A DNA stretch of 64,000 bases, from NCBI RefSeq assembly GCF_008329535.1, contig NZ_NPKR01000012.1:124001-188000 (forward strand), given 5' to 3'. Of this stretch, positions 25,597-34,033 are shown in pieces. A program made the translations under genes and the position numbers. The notes beneath the pieces are model-generated. The model ran no database searches and was not told where the DNA came from. It worked only from the letters and a program-made list of their open reading frames with translations. Each line of letters begins with the position of its first letter. The first letter of the stretch is position 1. This stretch comes from Mycolicibacterium sp. P1-18. Its GTDB lineage: Bacteria; Actinomycetota; Actinomycetes; Mycobacteriales; Mycobacteriaceae.

Positions 25597-26754
25597 TCAG
25601 GCCCGGGTCAGCGAGCTTAGCAACCGACGCACGGCAGCCACCGCGTCACCGCTGACGGGGGCGTCGGCCTCGACCGCGGTGAGAACCTCCACGGAGACTC
25701 CGGCGGCGTTCGCGGCTTCGTCGACGCTCAGCTCGGCCCGCTGGCGGGCGGCGAACACCTGCTGACCCAGGGTCGCCCGCGGCGACCTGGCGGCGCGCAA
25801 CATGACGTCGCGGTACTGGCGCCGCACGGCGCTCAACACCAAGATCACCTCCGGCGCGCCCTTCGTGGTGCGCGCGGCGTTGGACGCCACCGATTCCAGC
25901 TTCCGCAGGTCGGACAACACCATGCCGACCCGCTGGGTGAAGTCGGGATCCGAGGGCTCCGGCAGCAGGTCGACCTGATGGCGCATGGTGTCCAACGCCA
26001 GCTGAACGGCCTGCACCATGAATGGCGCCTCCACGGTGTTGGTCATCGCCACGGTGCGTTCGCCCGCGTCCTCGGAGCCGGTGTCCTCGCCCCACCGGAT
26101 GCGGCTGATCGTGCCGAGCGGCCAGCGCAACGCCTCTTCCAGCCGCGCCAAGGTGGTTTGTCGGGGCCAGCTGCGGCCCTTCTCGAAGGAGATCAGGGCA
26201 CCGGCGTTCATCACCTTGTCCCTCGCCAGGGTCCGCTGGGCGATGTTCAGTTCTTGGCGACGGGCCGCCACGGCAGCGCCGGCCCTGACGACGCCGGGAT
26301 CGGTGTACTCGCTCTCCCCCGTCGTCTCGCCCACCTCGTCGTCGAAACCGTCGTCGTCGTCGGACTCCCCGTCGGTGTCACGGCCAGGTCCACCCGCGGC
26401 CGCCTCGCGCTCCGCGGGCGCACCGAGGTGAAAGGTGACCGCGATGCCTTCTGGATGACCCAGGTGCAGCATCAGACCGTTGGTGACGATCACCGACGGC
26501 ACGGCCTGACGGTCGAGGAACACGCCGTTGCTGCTGTGGTCGACGGCGACCCACTGGGCGCCGCGCGTCTCCAACCGAAGATGGGTGCGGGAGATGCGCT
26601 TGTCGTTCACCTGAACCTGGGCGGGAAAGACCCGGCCGATGGTGATCGGGGCATCCGTCGGCTCGACGGTGTAGTTCTCGTCGGCCACCGTGATGGTCAA
26701 CGCGGGCGTCGATGCAACGGAAGCGCGAACTGTGGCGTCGTCGACGTCGCTCAC
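25597..26754 (-). CDS. FHA-XRE transcription regulator, candidate master regulator
   Basis: A 385-residue protein. Residues ~15-105 are an FHA domain (ITIGRVFPA, SRTHLRLE, HSSNGVFLD), which binds phosphothreonine. An acidic linker follows, then an XRE helix-turn-helix at ~150-205 (AARRQELNIAQRTLARDKVM, ending with LARLEEALRWPLG). A second, weaker XRE-like region ends the protein (~340-380, GQQVFAARQRAELSVDEAAN). The architecture couples Ser/Thr-kinase phosphorylation to DNA binding. Its own promoter has GCTACG boxes (26780, 26791), and the same boxes precede most operons from 20 to 44 kb, so it is the best candidate for their regulator, possibly controlled by the kinase at 30730-32775. No transmembrane segment. 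Confidence 0.82.
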   Translation of the reverse strand: MSDVDDATVRASVASTPALTITVADENYTVEPTDAPITIGRVFPAQVQVNDKRISRTHLRLETRGAQWVAVDHSSNGVFLDRQAVPSVIVTNGLMLHLGHPEGIAVTFHLGAPAEREAAAGGPGRDTDGESDDDDGFDDEVGETTGESEYTDPGVVRAGAAVAARRQELNIAQRTLARDKVMNAGALISFEKGRSWPRQTTLARLEEALRWPLGTISRIRWGEDTGSEDAGERTVAMTNTVEAPFMVQAVQLALDTMRHQVDLLPEPSDPDFTQRVGMVLSDLRKLESVASNAARTTKGAPEVILVLSAVRRQYRDVMLRAARSPRATLGQQVFAARQRAELSVDEAANAAGVSVEVLTAVEADAPVSGDAVAAVRRLLSSLTRA

Positions 26755-26778
26755 TGTGAGGTCCTTTCTCGGCGGAAC

Positions 26779-26800
26779 TGCTACGTCAACGCTACAGCGT
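26779..26800 (-). promoter_or_regulatory. GCTACG boxes at FHA-XRE promoter
   Basis: GCTACGTCAA (26780-26789) and GCTACAGCG (26791-26799) lie 25-45 bases upstream of the regulator's start codon, consistent with autoregulation. Confidence 0.5.
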
Positions 26801-26999
26801 GATCAGTGGAACACGAGCATGAAACACCGCGCGCATCGTCAACGCGACTGTCTACCGGTCCGCAGAGCACCACCTAATGCCGACGTCGCAGTATTGCCGA
26901 CGGGCCGTCCGCTCCGTTGCTGCACGTCAAGCGTGATGCGCAGCCATCGACGTCGCCTCGAGCAGGGCCCCCGCGAGCGGCTTACTAAACCGTTGCACT

Positions 27000-27021
27000 G
27001 CTACGGTGGATGGTCTAGAGT
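27000..27021 (+). promoter_or_regulatory. GCTACG-box promoter, probably leaderless
   Basis: GCTACGGTGG (27000-27009) precedes TAGAGT (27016-27021). The start codon at 27028 is seven bases after this -10-like element, so transcript and translation may start at the same ATG. Confidence 0.5.
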
Positions 27022-27027
27022 TGCAGC

Positions 27028-27759
27028 ATGAACGTATCGCGGTCCACCTCCCGTTCCCCTCGTCTTCGTTCCGGGGGCCGCGTCGCCGCCGCGACCACCG
27101 CCGTCGCGGTCGCCGTGGGTGCCTTCTCCTGCGCCACCGCGGCGGCGGCGCCGACCGGCCCGCTGCCGCAGTTCTGGATGCCCAACGGCAACGACTCGTT
27201 GCTGCTCAACGCCGACGCCGTCGCGCAGATCACCGGCACGCCCGGCATCGGTGTCGGCGGAGTGTCCAGCCAATTCGCCGACAGCTCCAAGCGCGTCACG
27301 CCCGCCGCGTGCGCCGCCCTGTACCAGCCGGCTGAAGCGCAGGCCTACCCCCATGCCACCAACGTCACCACCGTCGTCATGAGCGACGAAAATAACGGAG
27401 CGGCAACTCATCTCGTCCAGCAGAGCGTCGTCGGCTATGCCGACGTCACCAGCGCCCGCATGGAAGCCGTGACCGTCGCCGCGACGTGGTCCCGGTGCGC
27501 CGGTGCGGCCCTGACCGTGAAGAGCGGCTCGGGCACCAGGAAGAACTGGACGGTCGGGCTGCCCGTCCCGTCCAACGGCGAGGCGGTGCGAGTGGCCACC
27601 AACCTCGGCCCCGGTGGCGTGTGCGAGCGTGCGTTGACCAACCGTGCGGCCATCATCGTCGACGTCATGTCGTGCGCCCTGGGCGGTGGTGACCCGGCCG
27701 GCCAAGCCGGGGCCATCGCCGCGAAGATCCGGGACCACGTGGCCGAGCGCGACGGCTGA
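27028..27759 (+). CDS. Secreted PknH-type sensor-domain protein
   Basis: A 243-residue protein with a signal peptide (AAATTAVAVAVGAFSCATAAAAP) and a PknH-type sensor domain: LLLNADAVAQITGTPG, the first Cys pair region (AACAALYQP), a central WSRCAGA, and the closing CERALTNRAAIIVDVMSC. It is paralogous to the product of 20665-21360 and, like it, lacks kinase and membrane spans. It lies in divergent orientation to the FHA-XRE gene with GCTACG boxes between them. The ligand is unknown. Confidence 0.82.
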   Translation: MNVSRSTSRSPRLRSGGRVAAATTAVAVAVGAFSCATAAAAPTGPLPQFWMPNGNDSLLLNADAVAQITGTPGIGVGGVSSQFADSSKRVTPAACAALYQPAEAQAYPHATNVTTVVMSDENNGAATHLVQQSVVGYADVTSARMEAVTVAATWSRCAGAALTVKSGSGTRKNWTVGLPVPSNGEAVRVATNLGPGGVCERALTNRAAIIVDVMSCALGGGDPAGQAGAIAAKIRDHVAERDG

Positions 27760-27899
27760 CCGCCGCGAAACGGCGCCGCTCCTGCTCGATCCGTGTTTGC
27801 CACGCCTACGATGGTGGACATGCCGACACCCGTGGCGCAGATGCCCCTGCGGCCACTGCGCGAGCAGACCGCGACGGCCTGCCCACACTGTGAAACTCC

Positions 27900-28688
27900 A
27901 TGCCCAGCACGCTAATCGGGGACGTGGAGATCTACTACGAGCTCTTCGGCGACGGTCTACCCCTGGTGTTTCTCAACGGATCGGGCTCGACCATCGCCGA
28001 GGTCCGTCCGCTGGTGCGACGCCTCGCCGAGCGGTTCCAGGTGGTGATCGCCGACTATCGCGGCATGGGTCGGTCCTCTGGACCGGCCACCGCCTACGGC
28101 ATGGCGGATCTCGCCGGCGACACCGTCGGGCTGGTCGACCACCTCGGCTGGGAGTCGTTTCGTCTGCTCGGTGTCAGCTTCGGTGGCATGGTCGCCCAGG
28201 AAGTCGCCGTGACCGTGCCCGAACGGATTTCGCGGATGGTGTTGATGTGCACGTCCTCTGGCGGCGCCGGTGGGTCGTCCTACCCGTTGCACGCCGTGGC
28301 CGACCTCGCCGCCAAGGACCACGCGACGCTGTCCACCCAGCTCCTGGACACCCGGTTCACCGCCGAGTGGCTCGACGCCCACCCTGCCGATCGAGATTTG
28401 GTCGACGGAATGTCCCGGCGACGCGCCACGCCATCCCCGAGCGCGCGCGACGGCGCCCGACGGCAGCTGACGGCGCGCGCCGACCACGACGTGTTCGACC
28501 GGCTCGGGCGCATCACCAGCCCGACGTTCGTTGCCTCCGGGCGCTTCGACGGCATCGCTCCCCCGGCGAACGGCGCCGCGATCGCAGCGCAGATTCTCGG
28601 TGCGGTGGCACGAATCTACGACGGTGGGCACGCGTTCTTCCTGCAGGATCCGGTCGCCATGGCCGATGCAGTCGACTTCCTGCGCTGA
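27900..28688 (+). CDS. Alpha/beta hydrolase
   Basis: A 262-residue alpha/beta-fold hydrolase. The nucleophile elbow is GVSFGG (Ser ~98), an oxyanion region is FLNGSGST, and the acid and base are in SGRFDGI and DGGHAFF. Closest in pattern to 3-oxoadipate enol-lactonase/haloperoxidase-like members, so the natural substrate may be an ester or lactone, but this cannot be fixed. It has no signal peptide and no promoter box of the island type. Confidence 0.85.
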   Translation: MPSTLIGDVEIYYELFGDGLPLVFLNGSGSTIAEVRPLVRRLAERFQVVIADYRGMGRSSGPATAYGMADLAGDTVGLVDHLGWESFRLLGVSFGGMVAQEVAVTVPERISRMVLMCTSSGGAGGSSYPLHAVADLAAKDHATLSTQLLDTRFTAEWLDAHPADRDLVDGMSRRRATPSPSARDGARRQLTARADHDVFDRLGRITSPTFVASGRFDGIAPPANGAAIAAQILGAVARIYDGGHAFFLQDPVAMADAVDFLR

Positions 28689-28747
28689 CCCGACGTGGCT
28701 CCAGGCGACACCTGTCGGCGTCTAGCGCTTTGGAGGGGGTGTTGGCG

Positions 28748-29062
28748 TCATCGCGACGGGTCGACGCCTCCGCGCACCCGGCCGCGCGCCTGGCGCAGCT
28801 GCTCGGTGTAGTCGGGCCGCAGCGGTGCTACGAGCACGCGCTCCAGCAGCGCCTCCAGGTTCCACAGCACCACCCGCTCCGCGTGGTCGCGGAACGCCAC
28901 GGGCTGCGCGGCCTCCGAGGTCCGTGCCAGCCAGTCGAACAGAACCAGTGCTTCGTCGGCCGACACGGTGAGGGTCACGTCCCCGGATGCCAAGGCGGGC
29001 AACGTCGTCGGTGCCGATGCCGCTTCGTGCCGTGCGCGCCGCCACGGGAGCCGATTCCTCAT
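28748..29062 (-). CDS. Small hypothetical protein at end of DUF2628 operon
   Basis: A 104-residue cytoplasmic protein (DVTLTVSADEALVLFDWLART, then VVLWNLEALLERVLVAPL) with alpha/beta character; I do not recognise its family. Its ATG overlaps the stop of the upstream DUF2628 gene by four bases, so it is translationally coupled and probably works with the membrane proteins. Confidence 0.65.
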   Translation of the reverse strand: MRNRLPWRRARHEAASAPTTLPALASGDVTLTVSADEALVLFDWLARTSEAAQPVAFRDHAERVVLWNLEALLERVLVAPLRPDYTEQLRQARGRVRGGVDPSR

Positions 29063-29646
29063 CGTGGCCCCCGGAACAGCCCCTCGAACGGATTCCACGA
29101 CCGGCTGTCCCGCGTCCGCTGCAAGTAGTACGCGTAACTGGCGGCGAAGGACGCAACGGGGCCGATGAACCCCCCCGGCGCCAGTACGGCCGCGAGCAGG
29201 AGGAGGCCGCGGTGGTCGGCGGTGGAACCGACCGCGTCACCCAGGTGGCATACGAGGGCGAGGTTGCCGGACAGCGTCGCGACCAGCAGCGTGGCGCCCT
29301 TGCGCCACATGCCCTTGGCGAAGAAGTAGAACGGGCCGAAGAGCAGCGCGGGCACGTTGGCGCCCAGCGCACGGTACGCGCGCCGGTCCAGGTGCCGCCA
29401 CGCCGTGGCCGCCGCGGCGCAGGACGTGGGGGCACCGTGTGCGGCGAAGAACGCGAAACGCACGGCCCACGTGCCGGTTTCGGAGGTCACGGGCGCAACG
29501 TCGAGTGCGGGGCGGGTGGGCCAGGTCGCCGCGCGCCGGACGGCGACCGTCGCGCGGCGAACCCGGTCGACGGTGCCGTACCGGCGCGCGAAGCGCCGGG
29601 TGTCGGCACCGTGGGTGCTCGGAGAGAACCAGTCGTCTCGATGCAT
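29059..29646 (-). CDS. DUF2628-family membrane protein
   Basis: A 195-residue protein. The DUF2628 signature GPFYFFAKGMWRKGATLL lies in the middle, followed by hydrophobic helices and a conserved SYAYYLQRTRDSRSWNPFEGL ending shared with the paralogue at 30032-30439. DUF2628 proteins are small inner-membrane proteins of unknown function. The first ~90 residues are Arg/Ala-rich and cytoplasmic. ATG at 29646 follows a GAGGCGG-like site. Confidence 0.75.
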   Translation of the reverse strand: MHRDDWFSPSTHGADTRRFARRYGTVDRVRRATVAVRRAATWPTRPALDVAPVTSETGTWAVRFAFFAAHGAPTSCAAAATAWRHLDRRAYRALGANVPALLFGPFYFFAKGMWRKGATLLVATLSGNLALVCHLGDAVGSTADHRGLLLLAAVLAPGGFIGPVASFAASYAYYLQRTRDSRSWNPFEGLFRGPR

Positions 29647-29663
29647 GTCGCCCGCCTCTCTGG

Positions 29664-30035
29664 TCAGTGGTTGATGATCATGGCGTCGGCGATCAGGACA
29701 CCGGCGACCAAGGTGGCGACGATCACCGCGGTGGACAGCGCCGGCCACGTCCACATGGGCTGGCCCGACCGCCGGGCCGAGGCGGTGCCGCGCACGGTGA
29801 TCACGACCGCGGCGACGAGGCCGCCCCAGGTCACCGCATAGGCCAAGCCCATCAGCAGGTCGGGGTGGCGGCAGTTGTACGGGCAGCTGTCACCGGCCAT
29901 CGGGAACATCATCGAGTAGAAGAACGACACCATCGCGGCCAGCGCACCGAGCACGGTGAACAGGTTGGTCCGGAAGAGGTCCTGCGCCGGCGTCAGCGCC
30001 GGCTTGCGGCCCGGCCGGGGTCGGGGCGCGGTCAT
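29664..30035 (-). CDS. Small membrane protein with three membrane helices
   Basis: A 123-residue protein with hydrophobic helices around residues 22-45 (FTVLGALAAMVSFFYSMMF), 60-80 (LLMGLAYAVTWGGLVAAVVI) and 95-118, and a conserved Cys pair in the first loop (DSCPYNCRHPD). No known domain. It overlaps the upstream DUF2628 gene by four bases (ATGA) and is 17 bases before the second one. Confidence 0.7.
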   Translation of the reverse strand: MTAPRPRPGRKPALTPAQDLFRTNLFTVLGALAAMVSFFYSMMFPMAGDSCPYNCRHPDLLMGLAYAVTWGGLVAAVVITVRGTASARRSGQPMWTWPALSTAVIVATLVAGVLIADAMIINH

Positions 30036-30439
30036 CGTCGACCCAAGTCCTGGAACGGGTTCCACGACGTGCTGCCCTCGGTGACGTGCAGGTAGTAGGC
30101 ATAGTTGGCCGTCGTCATCGCCACACCGCTGACCGCATAACCGAGCAGGTACTGCAACTGCCCCGGCGCGTCCAGGAGGCCGGCGACGACCTGTACGGCC
30201 ACGGTCACCATTACCATGGTCAGCCCCTTGCGCCACATGCCCTTGGCGAAGAAGTACAGCGCCCCGAAGACGAAGGCGACGATGTTCGACCCGATCCGGA
30301 AGCGCTCGAGGGCGGGCAGCGCCCGGAAGGCGCGGCGCGCCTGCGGCGACGAGGACTGCGGGCCGTAGGTGTCGAAGAAATCGAAGCGTTGCTCCCAGAC
30401 CGGCGAGTAGTCCTCGACGGTGGTGGTCTGCTGGTCCAT
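30032..30439 (-). CDS. DUF2628-family membrane protein
   Basis: A 135-residue protein with the DUF2628 motif GALYFFAKGMWRKGLTMVMV, three hydrophobic helices and the terminal YAYYLHVTEGSTSWNPFQDL shared with the paralogue at 29059-29646. First gene of a four-gene operon (30439 to 28748) preceded by tandem GCTACG boxes at 30492-30523. Function unknown; the presence of two paralogues in one operon suggests a heteromeric membrane complex. Confidence 0.78.
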   Translation of the reverse strand: MDQQTTTVEDYSPVWEQRFDFFDTYGPQSSSPQARRAFRALPALERFRIGSNIVAFVFGALYFFAKGMWRKGLTMVMVTVAVQVVAGLLDAPGQLQYLLGYAVSGVAMTTANYAYYLHVTEGSTSWNPFQDLGRR

Positions 30440-30491
30440 GCGAGGCTCCTGCGAGTCGGGCCGCCCAATGCGGCGCTGCGTTCTGGCTCGC

Positions 30492-30523
30492 TAACCGTAG
30501 CATAAAACGTAGCGCTACGGCTG
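30492..30523 (-). promoter_or_regulatory. GCTACG-box promoter of DUF2628 operon
   Basis: On the minus strand GCTACGTTTT is followed 12 bases later by GCTACGGTTA, the same pairing as at 44402. An additional box (GCTACGGCTG, 30514-30523) lies on the plus strand. A further isolated box, GCTACGGTTG inside the palindrome CAACCGCTACGGTTG, is at 30621-30635, beyond the kinase stop. Confidence 0.6.
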
Positions 30524-30729
30524 CGGCACGGCACACTCACGCCAGCCGTGGGCAGCGCAGCCGTGACGAAGTGTCGTAATCCTCATGTCAGCGGCCCAAG
30601 TGCCGCGCTGATGACGCCATCAACCGCTACGGTTGAGCATCGAAACGCGTGGGCGTGCCTCACAGGTGAACGGCCCCGCGACGGCGTGGACGTCGTCGCT
30701 CTGACCAGGTGGCCGGACCGTCGGCGGGG

Positions 30730-32775
30730 TCAGCGCACCTGTTGGGCAATCGTCGGCACGAGGGTGCTGTTGAGGAACTGGGTGGCCAGGTAGCCTCCCG
30801 GCTCGGCAAGGGCGGCCAGCACGTCGGGCGAGTCGACGATGACCATCGCCCCGGTGTACGCGCTGAAGCCGACCGGCAGCCCACCGTAGCCGCCCTGACC
30901 GGCCGCCTTGTCGGTGCGCAGCACCACCAGCACCTGCGTCTTGAGACCGTAGAGCACGTTCTGATCCTGCAACGGCCGGCTGTCCCCACGGTCGGCCGGT
31001 GTGCGCCGTAGGTCGTCGTCGTAGCGCATGCCGATGCTCTCGAGATACGTCGCGGTGTTCGACGGGATGAGGATCTCGCCGATCCCGGTGTCGCTGACCC
31101 CCAGCGCGGCCACCGACTTCCCGGCGAACGCCGCATTCTGGTTCTTGACGTCCTCGGTCTGCGAGCGCACGGAATCGATCAGCGAACTCGCCTTGGACTC
31201 CCGGCCCACCACCTTGCCCACCCAGGTGAGTTGGTCTTGCCAGGTCCACGGGGTGGAGGCGTCCCGGACTGGGCGGGTCACCGTCGGCGCGATCGCCTTG
31301 AGCTTGTCGTAGGTGGCGTCGTCGACGTCCCCGGTGGCGATGATCAGGTCCGGTTTCGCCGCGGCCACCGCCGCGGTGTCGATCAGGCCGCTGAGCACCG
31401 CCGGGGTGCCGGTGACCGCGGACTTCTCCCAGCTGGGCAGGGCGCCGCCGGTCGAGCCGATGGCGACGGGTTGCAGGCCGAGCGACAGGACGGCGTCCCC
31501 GTCACCGGGCCCGAGCGCCGCGACGGCGGCGGGCGCCGACGAGACGAGGGTGTCGCCGTGCGCGTGGGTGAAGGTCTGTGCCTGGTACGCCGGTTGATCG
31601 CCACCGTCGCCCCTGGTGAGCAGCACCCCGGACACGACGGCGGCGAGGACGATCACCACGGCCACCGCACCGGCGATCAGCGGCCAGCGGCGACGTGACG
31701 CCCGTGTGGCCGGGGTGGTGGGCGGGGTGTGGTGCGGATACTGCGGAGGGGCGAAGGAATGGGGCGGCCCCGGTGGCGGTGCCTGCCCTGCGGGCATCGT
31801 GGTGGCCTGGGATCCGCTGAACTGCCCCGACGGGTACGTCAACGCGTCCTGACCGGAGGGGCGTGGGACGCCGGGCGGCGTCGAGCTGGGCCAGCCGTGC
31901 GGCGCCGGGTGGCGCGGTGTGACGCGCAGCGACGTCGTCGTGTCGTCGAGGGCGTCGCGGGCGGCGGCGGCCAGTTCGCGCGCGGTCTGATAGCGGCCGT
32001 TGGGATCCTTGGCCAACGCTCGCGCGATCACCGCGTCGATGGCCGGGGGCAGGTCGGGTCGGGCGTCGGTCACCCGGGGCGGCGGCTCGGACAGGTGGGC
32101 GGCCACCATCGCCGCCATGCCGCCGGAGCGGGTGAACGGGCTCTTGCCGACCAGCATCCGGTAGAGCGAGCAGCCCAGCGAGTAGATGTCGGCGCGGTGG
32201 TCGACCGGCAGCCCGCCCAGGGACTCCGGGGCGGCGTAGGCGACGCTGGCCATCACCATCCCGGTCTGCGTCAGCCCGACCGCCTCGTCGAGCGCACGGG
32301 CGATGCCGAAGTCGGCCAGGAACACCCGTTCGTCGTCGTCGGCGGTGAGCAGGAAGTTGGCCGGCTTGACGTCGCGGTGCAGCAGCTGACGGCGGTGGGC
32401 GTAGTCCAGCGCCTTGGCGACCTCGGTGGTGATGTGGGCCGCGCGCGCGGCGGTCATCTTCCCGTCGCGGATCTCGGCGTCGGCGTCGGTGCCGGCCACG
32501 TACTGCATGGCGATCCAGAGCTGCTGCGCCTCGGTTTCGCCGCGGTTGTAGACGGTGACGATGTTGGGGTGGTCCAGCGTGGCGGCGAGTTCAGCCTCCC
32601 GGGTGAACCGGGCCCGGAACTGGGGGTCCTGGGACAGCTCGGCGGAGAGCACCTTCAGGGCGTCGCTGCGCGGCAGGGACGGGTTGCGCGCGCGGTACAC
32701 GGTACCCATCCCACCGGCCCCGAGGACGCCTTCGACGGTGTATCCGGCCACTACGGTGCCAACGCTGAGAACCAT
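30730..32775 (-). CDS. Transmembrane Ser/Thr kinase with siderophore-binding-like sensor domain
   Basis: A 681-residue receptor kinase. Residues ~8-275 are a Hanks-type kinase with all key residues: glycine loop LGAGGMGTVY, Lys41, Glu in TREAELAA, HRDVKPAN, DFG, APE. A Pro-rich juxtamembrane segment (~280-365) precedes one membrane span (~368-390, LIAGAVAVVIVLAAVVSGVLL). The outer part (~400-681) is a type III periplasmic-binding fold of the FecB/TroA kind: VLSLGLQPVAIGSTGG, KPDLIIATGDVDD, GKVVGRESKASSLIDSV, SPDVLAAL. It should sense an iron-siderophore, heme or metal complex and phosphorylate cytoplasmic targets such as FHA-domain partners. Last gene of a three-gene operon with two lipoproteins. 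Confidence 0.9.
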   Translation of the reverse strand: MVLSVGTVVAGYTVEGVLGAGGMGTVYRARNPSLPRSDALKVLSAELSQDPQFRARFTREAELAATLDHPNIVTVYNRGETEAQQLWIAMQYVAGTDADAEIRDGKMTAARAAHITTEVAKALDYAHRRQLLHRDVKPANFLLTADDDERVFLADFGIARALDEAVGLTQTGMVMASVAYAAPESLGGLPVDHRADIYSLGCSLYRMLVGKSPFTRSGGMAAMVAAHLSEPPPRVTDARPDLPPAIDAVIARALAKDPNGRYQTARELAAAARDALDDTTTSLRVTPRHPAPHGWPSSTPPGVPRPSGQDALTYPSGQFSGSQATTMPAGQAPPPGPPHSFAPPQYPHHTPPTTPATRASRRRWPLIAGAVAVVIVLAAVVSGVLLTRGDGGDQPAYQAQTFTHAHGDTLVSSAPAAVAALGPGDGDAVLSLGLQPVAIGSTGGALPSWEKSAVTGTPAVLSGLIDTAAVAAAKPDLIIATGDVDDATYDKLKAIAPTVTRPVRDASTPWTWQDQLTWVGKVVGRESKASSLIDSVRSQTEDVKNQNAAFAGKSVAALGVSDTGIGEILIPSNTATYLESIGMRYDDDLRRTPADRGDSRPLQDQNVLYGLKTQVLVVLRTDKAAGQGGYGGLPVGFSAYTGAMVIVDSPDVLAALAEPGGYLATQFLNSTLVPTIAQQVR

Positions 32776-32797
32776 GTGTGTGTCTGCCCGCTTCCGG

Positions 32798-34033
32798 TTA
32801 TTTCGCGGTGAGGATCAGGTACTGGGCGGCCGCCTGCTGCTGAACGTCGACGTTCTGCCGGGACGCCACGTTGACCACGAAGCGGTCCACCGCGTAATAG
32901 CACGCAAAGGTGGGCTGACCAGGATCGTCTTCTCGGACCGAGGAGAAGCACTTGGCCGCCGGCAGACCGGGGACGCCGCCCGCCGGCTTGGCGCTGTCGT
33001 CGGGATCCTTCTCGAGGAATCCGCTCAGCAGCTTCTTCGCGCCGACGGCGTCCTTGGTCTCCCACACCATCGACTTGAGGTACACCCACCGGACGACGCC
33101 GGCTTCGGCGTTCAACGAGGCGGACTTCACCGGCTTGGTGGAGAAGTGCAACGAGGCGTAGGGCCCCCAGACTCCCTGGTAGACGGTCAACCCGTCGCTC
33201 TTCGACGGTGGCAGGGTGCGGGCGGCCAGTCCCCCCGGGTCGAGCGGGAGGTCGCCGAACTGTCCGACCGGGGTGGGTGCGAACCCGTCGATGCGCGGGC
33301 CTTGGAGGTCGATCGCCTTGGCCACCAACGCCGAGGCGGTGTCGACGTCGCCACCTTGCGCCTGCCCGCTGGCATAGAAGACGTAGACGCCGTGGGGCGT
33401 GTAGCTCTGGACGGCGGCGGTGCCGTCCTTCTTGGTGTAGGCGGTGGCGACGGTGTCGGGGTGGCCGGGGATGCCGAACGGCGCCTCGGGGGTGTCGCCG
33501 ATGTCGAACTCCGGCGGGACCGGTGCGCCCATCTCGACGGCGGCGGCGGTGGCGTCGGCGGGTGTCCCGAAGCGCATCACCATGTTGAAGAGACCCTTGA
33601 TTTGTCCCGGCGGGGCCGACGAGCGCTGGGAGCTGAATCCGACGATGTAGCCGTGCGCGGAGGCGATCCCTCCGCGGACGGTGCCGAAGAGGCTGGTGGT
33701 CAGGGCCGTCGCGTCCTTCCACACCTTCGTTTGGCTCGTGACGCCGTCCTCCAGGGCGGGGTCCACTTCCCATGGGCCCACGACGAAGTCCGCCATGCGC
33801 TGTCCCTCGACGATGATGCCTGCGTCGCCCGCCTTGCCGTACGTGGCGTGCGGTTTGGTGGGGTAATTGCCCGGGTTCAGCAGTGCGGGGATCGCGTCAC
33901 CGGGTGTGAAGCCGCTCTCGGTTGCCGCGGTGCCGGTCACCGTCGACGAGCACCCGGCGGTCAACGTGACGGCGGTCAGCAGAGCCGCGGCGGTCGCCGC
34001 GACGGTGCGACGTACCCGGCCGGGGGTCGTCAT
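32798..34033 (-). CDS. DUF7373-type mycobacterial lipoprotein
   Basis: A 411-residue lipoprotein: signal peptide with lipobox LTAGC (Cys ~23), then a long envelope domain starting NPGNYPTKPH and containing EGQRMADFVVGPWEVDPAL. The C-terminus has CFSS and FACYYAVDRFVVNVAS, suggesting a disulfide. It is paralogous to the next gene (34030-35280). The family is typical of mycobacterial envelopes and of unknown function. It overlaps the upstream gene by four bases and precedes the kinase by 22, so the lipoproteins may bind or deliver the ligand for its extracellular domain. Confidence 0.78.
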   Translation of the reverse strand: MTTPGRVRRTVAATAAALLTAVTLTAGCSSTVTGTAATESGFTPGDAIPALLNPGNYPTKPHATYGKAGDAGIIVEGQRMADFVVGPWEVDPALEDGVTSQTKVWKDATALTTSLFGTVRGGIASAHGYIVGFSSQRSSAPPGQIKGLFNMVMRFGTPADATAAAVEMGAPVPPEFDIGDTPEAPFGIPGHPDTVATAYTKKDGTAAVQSYTPHGVYVFYASGQAQGGDVDTASALVAKAIDLQGPRIDGFAPTPVGQFGDLPLDPGGLAARTLPPSKSDGLTVYQGVWGPYASLHFSTKPVKSASLNAEAGVVRWVYLKSMVWETKDAVGAKKLLSGFLEKDPDDSAKPAGGVPGLPAAKCFSSVREDDPGQPTFACYYAVDRFVVNVASRQNVDVQQQAAAQYLILTAK

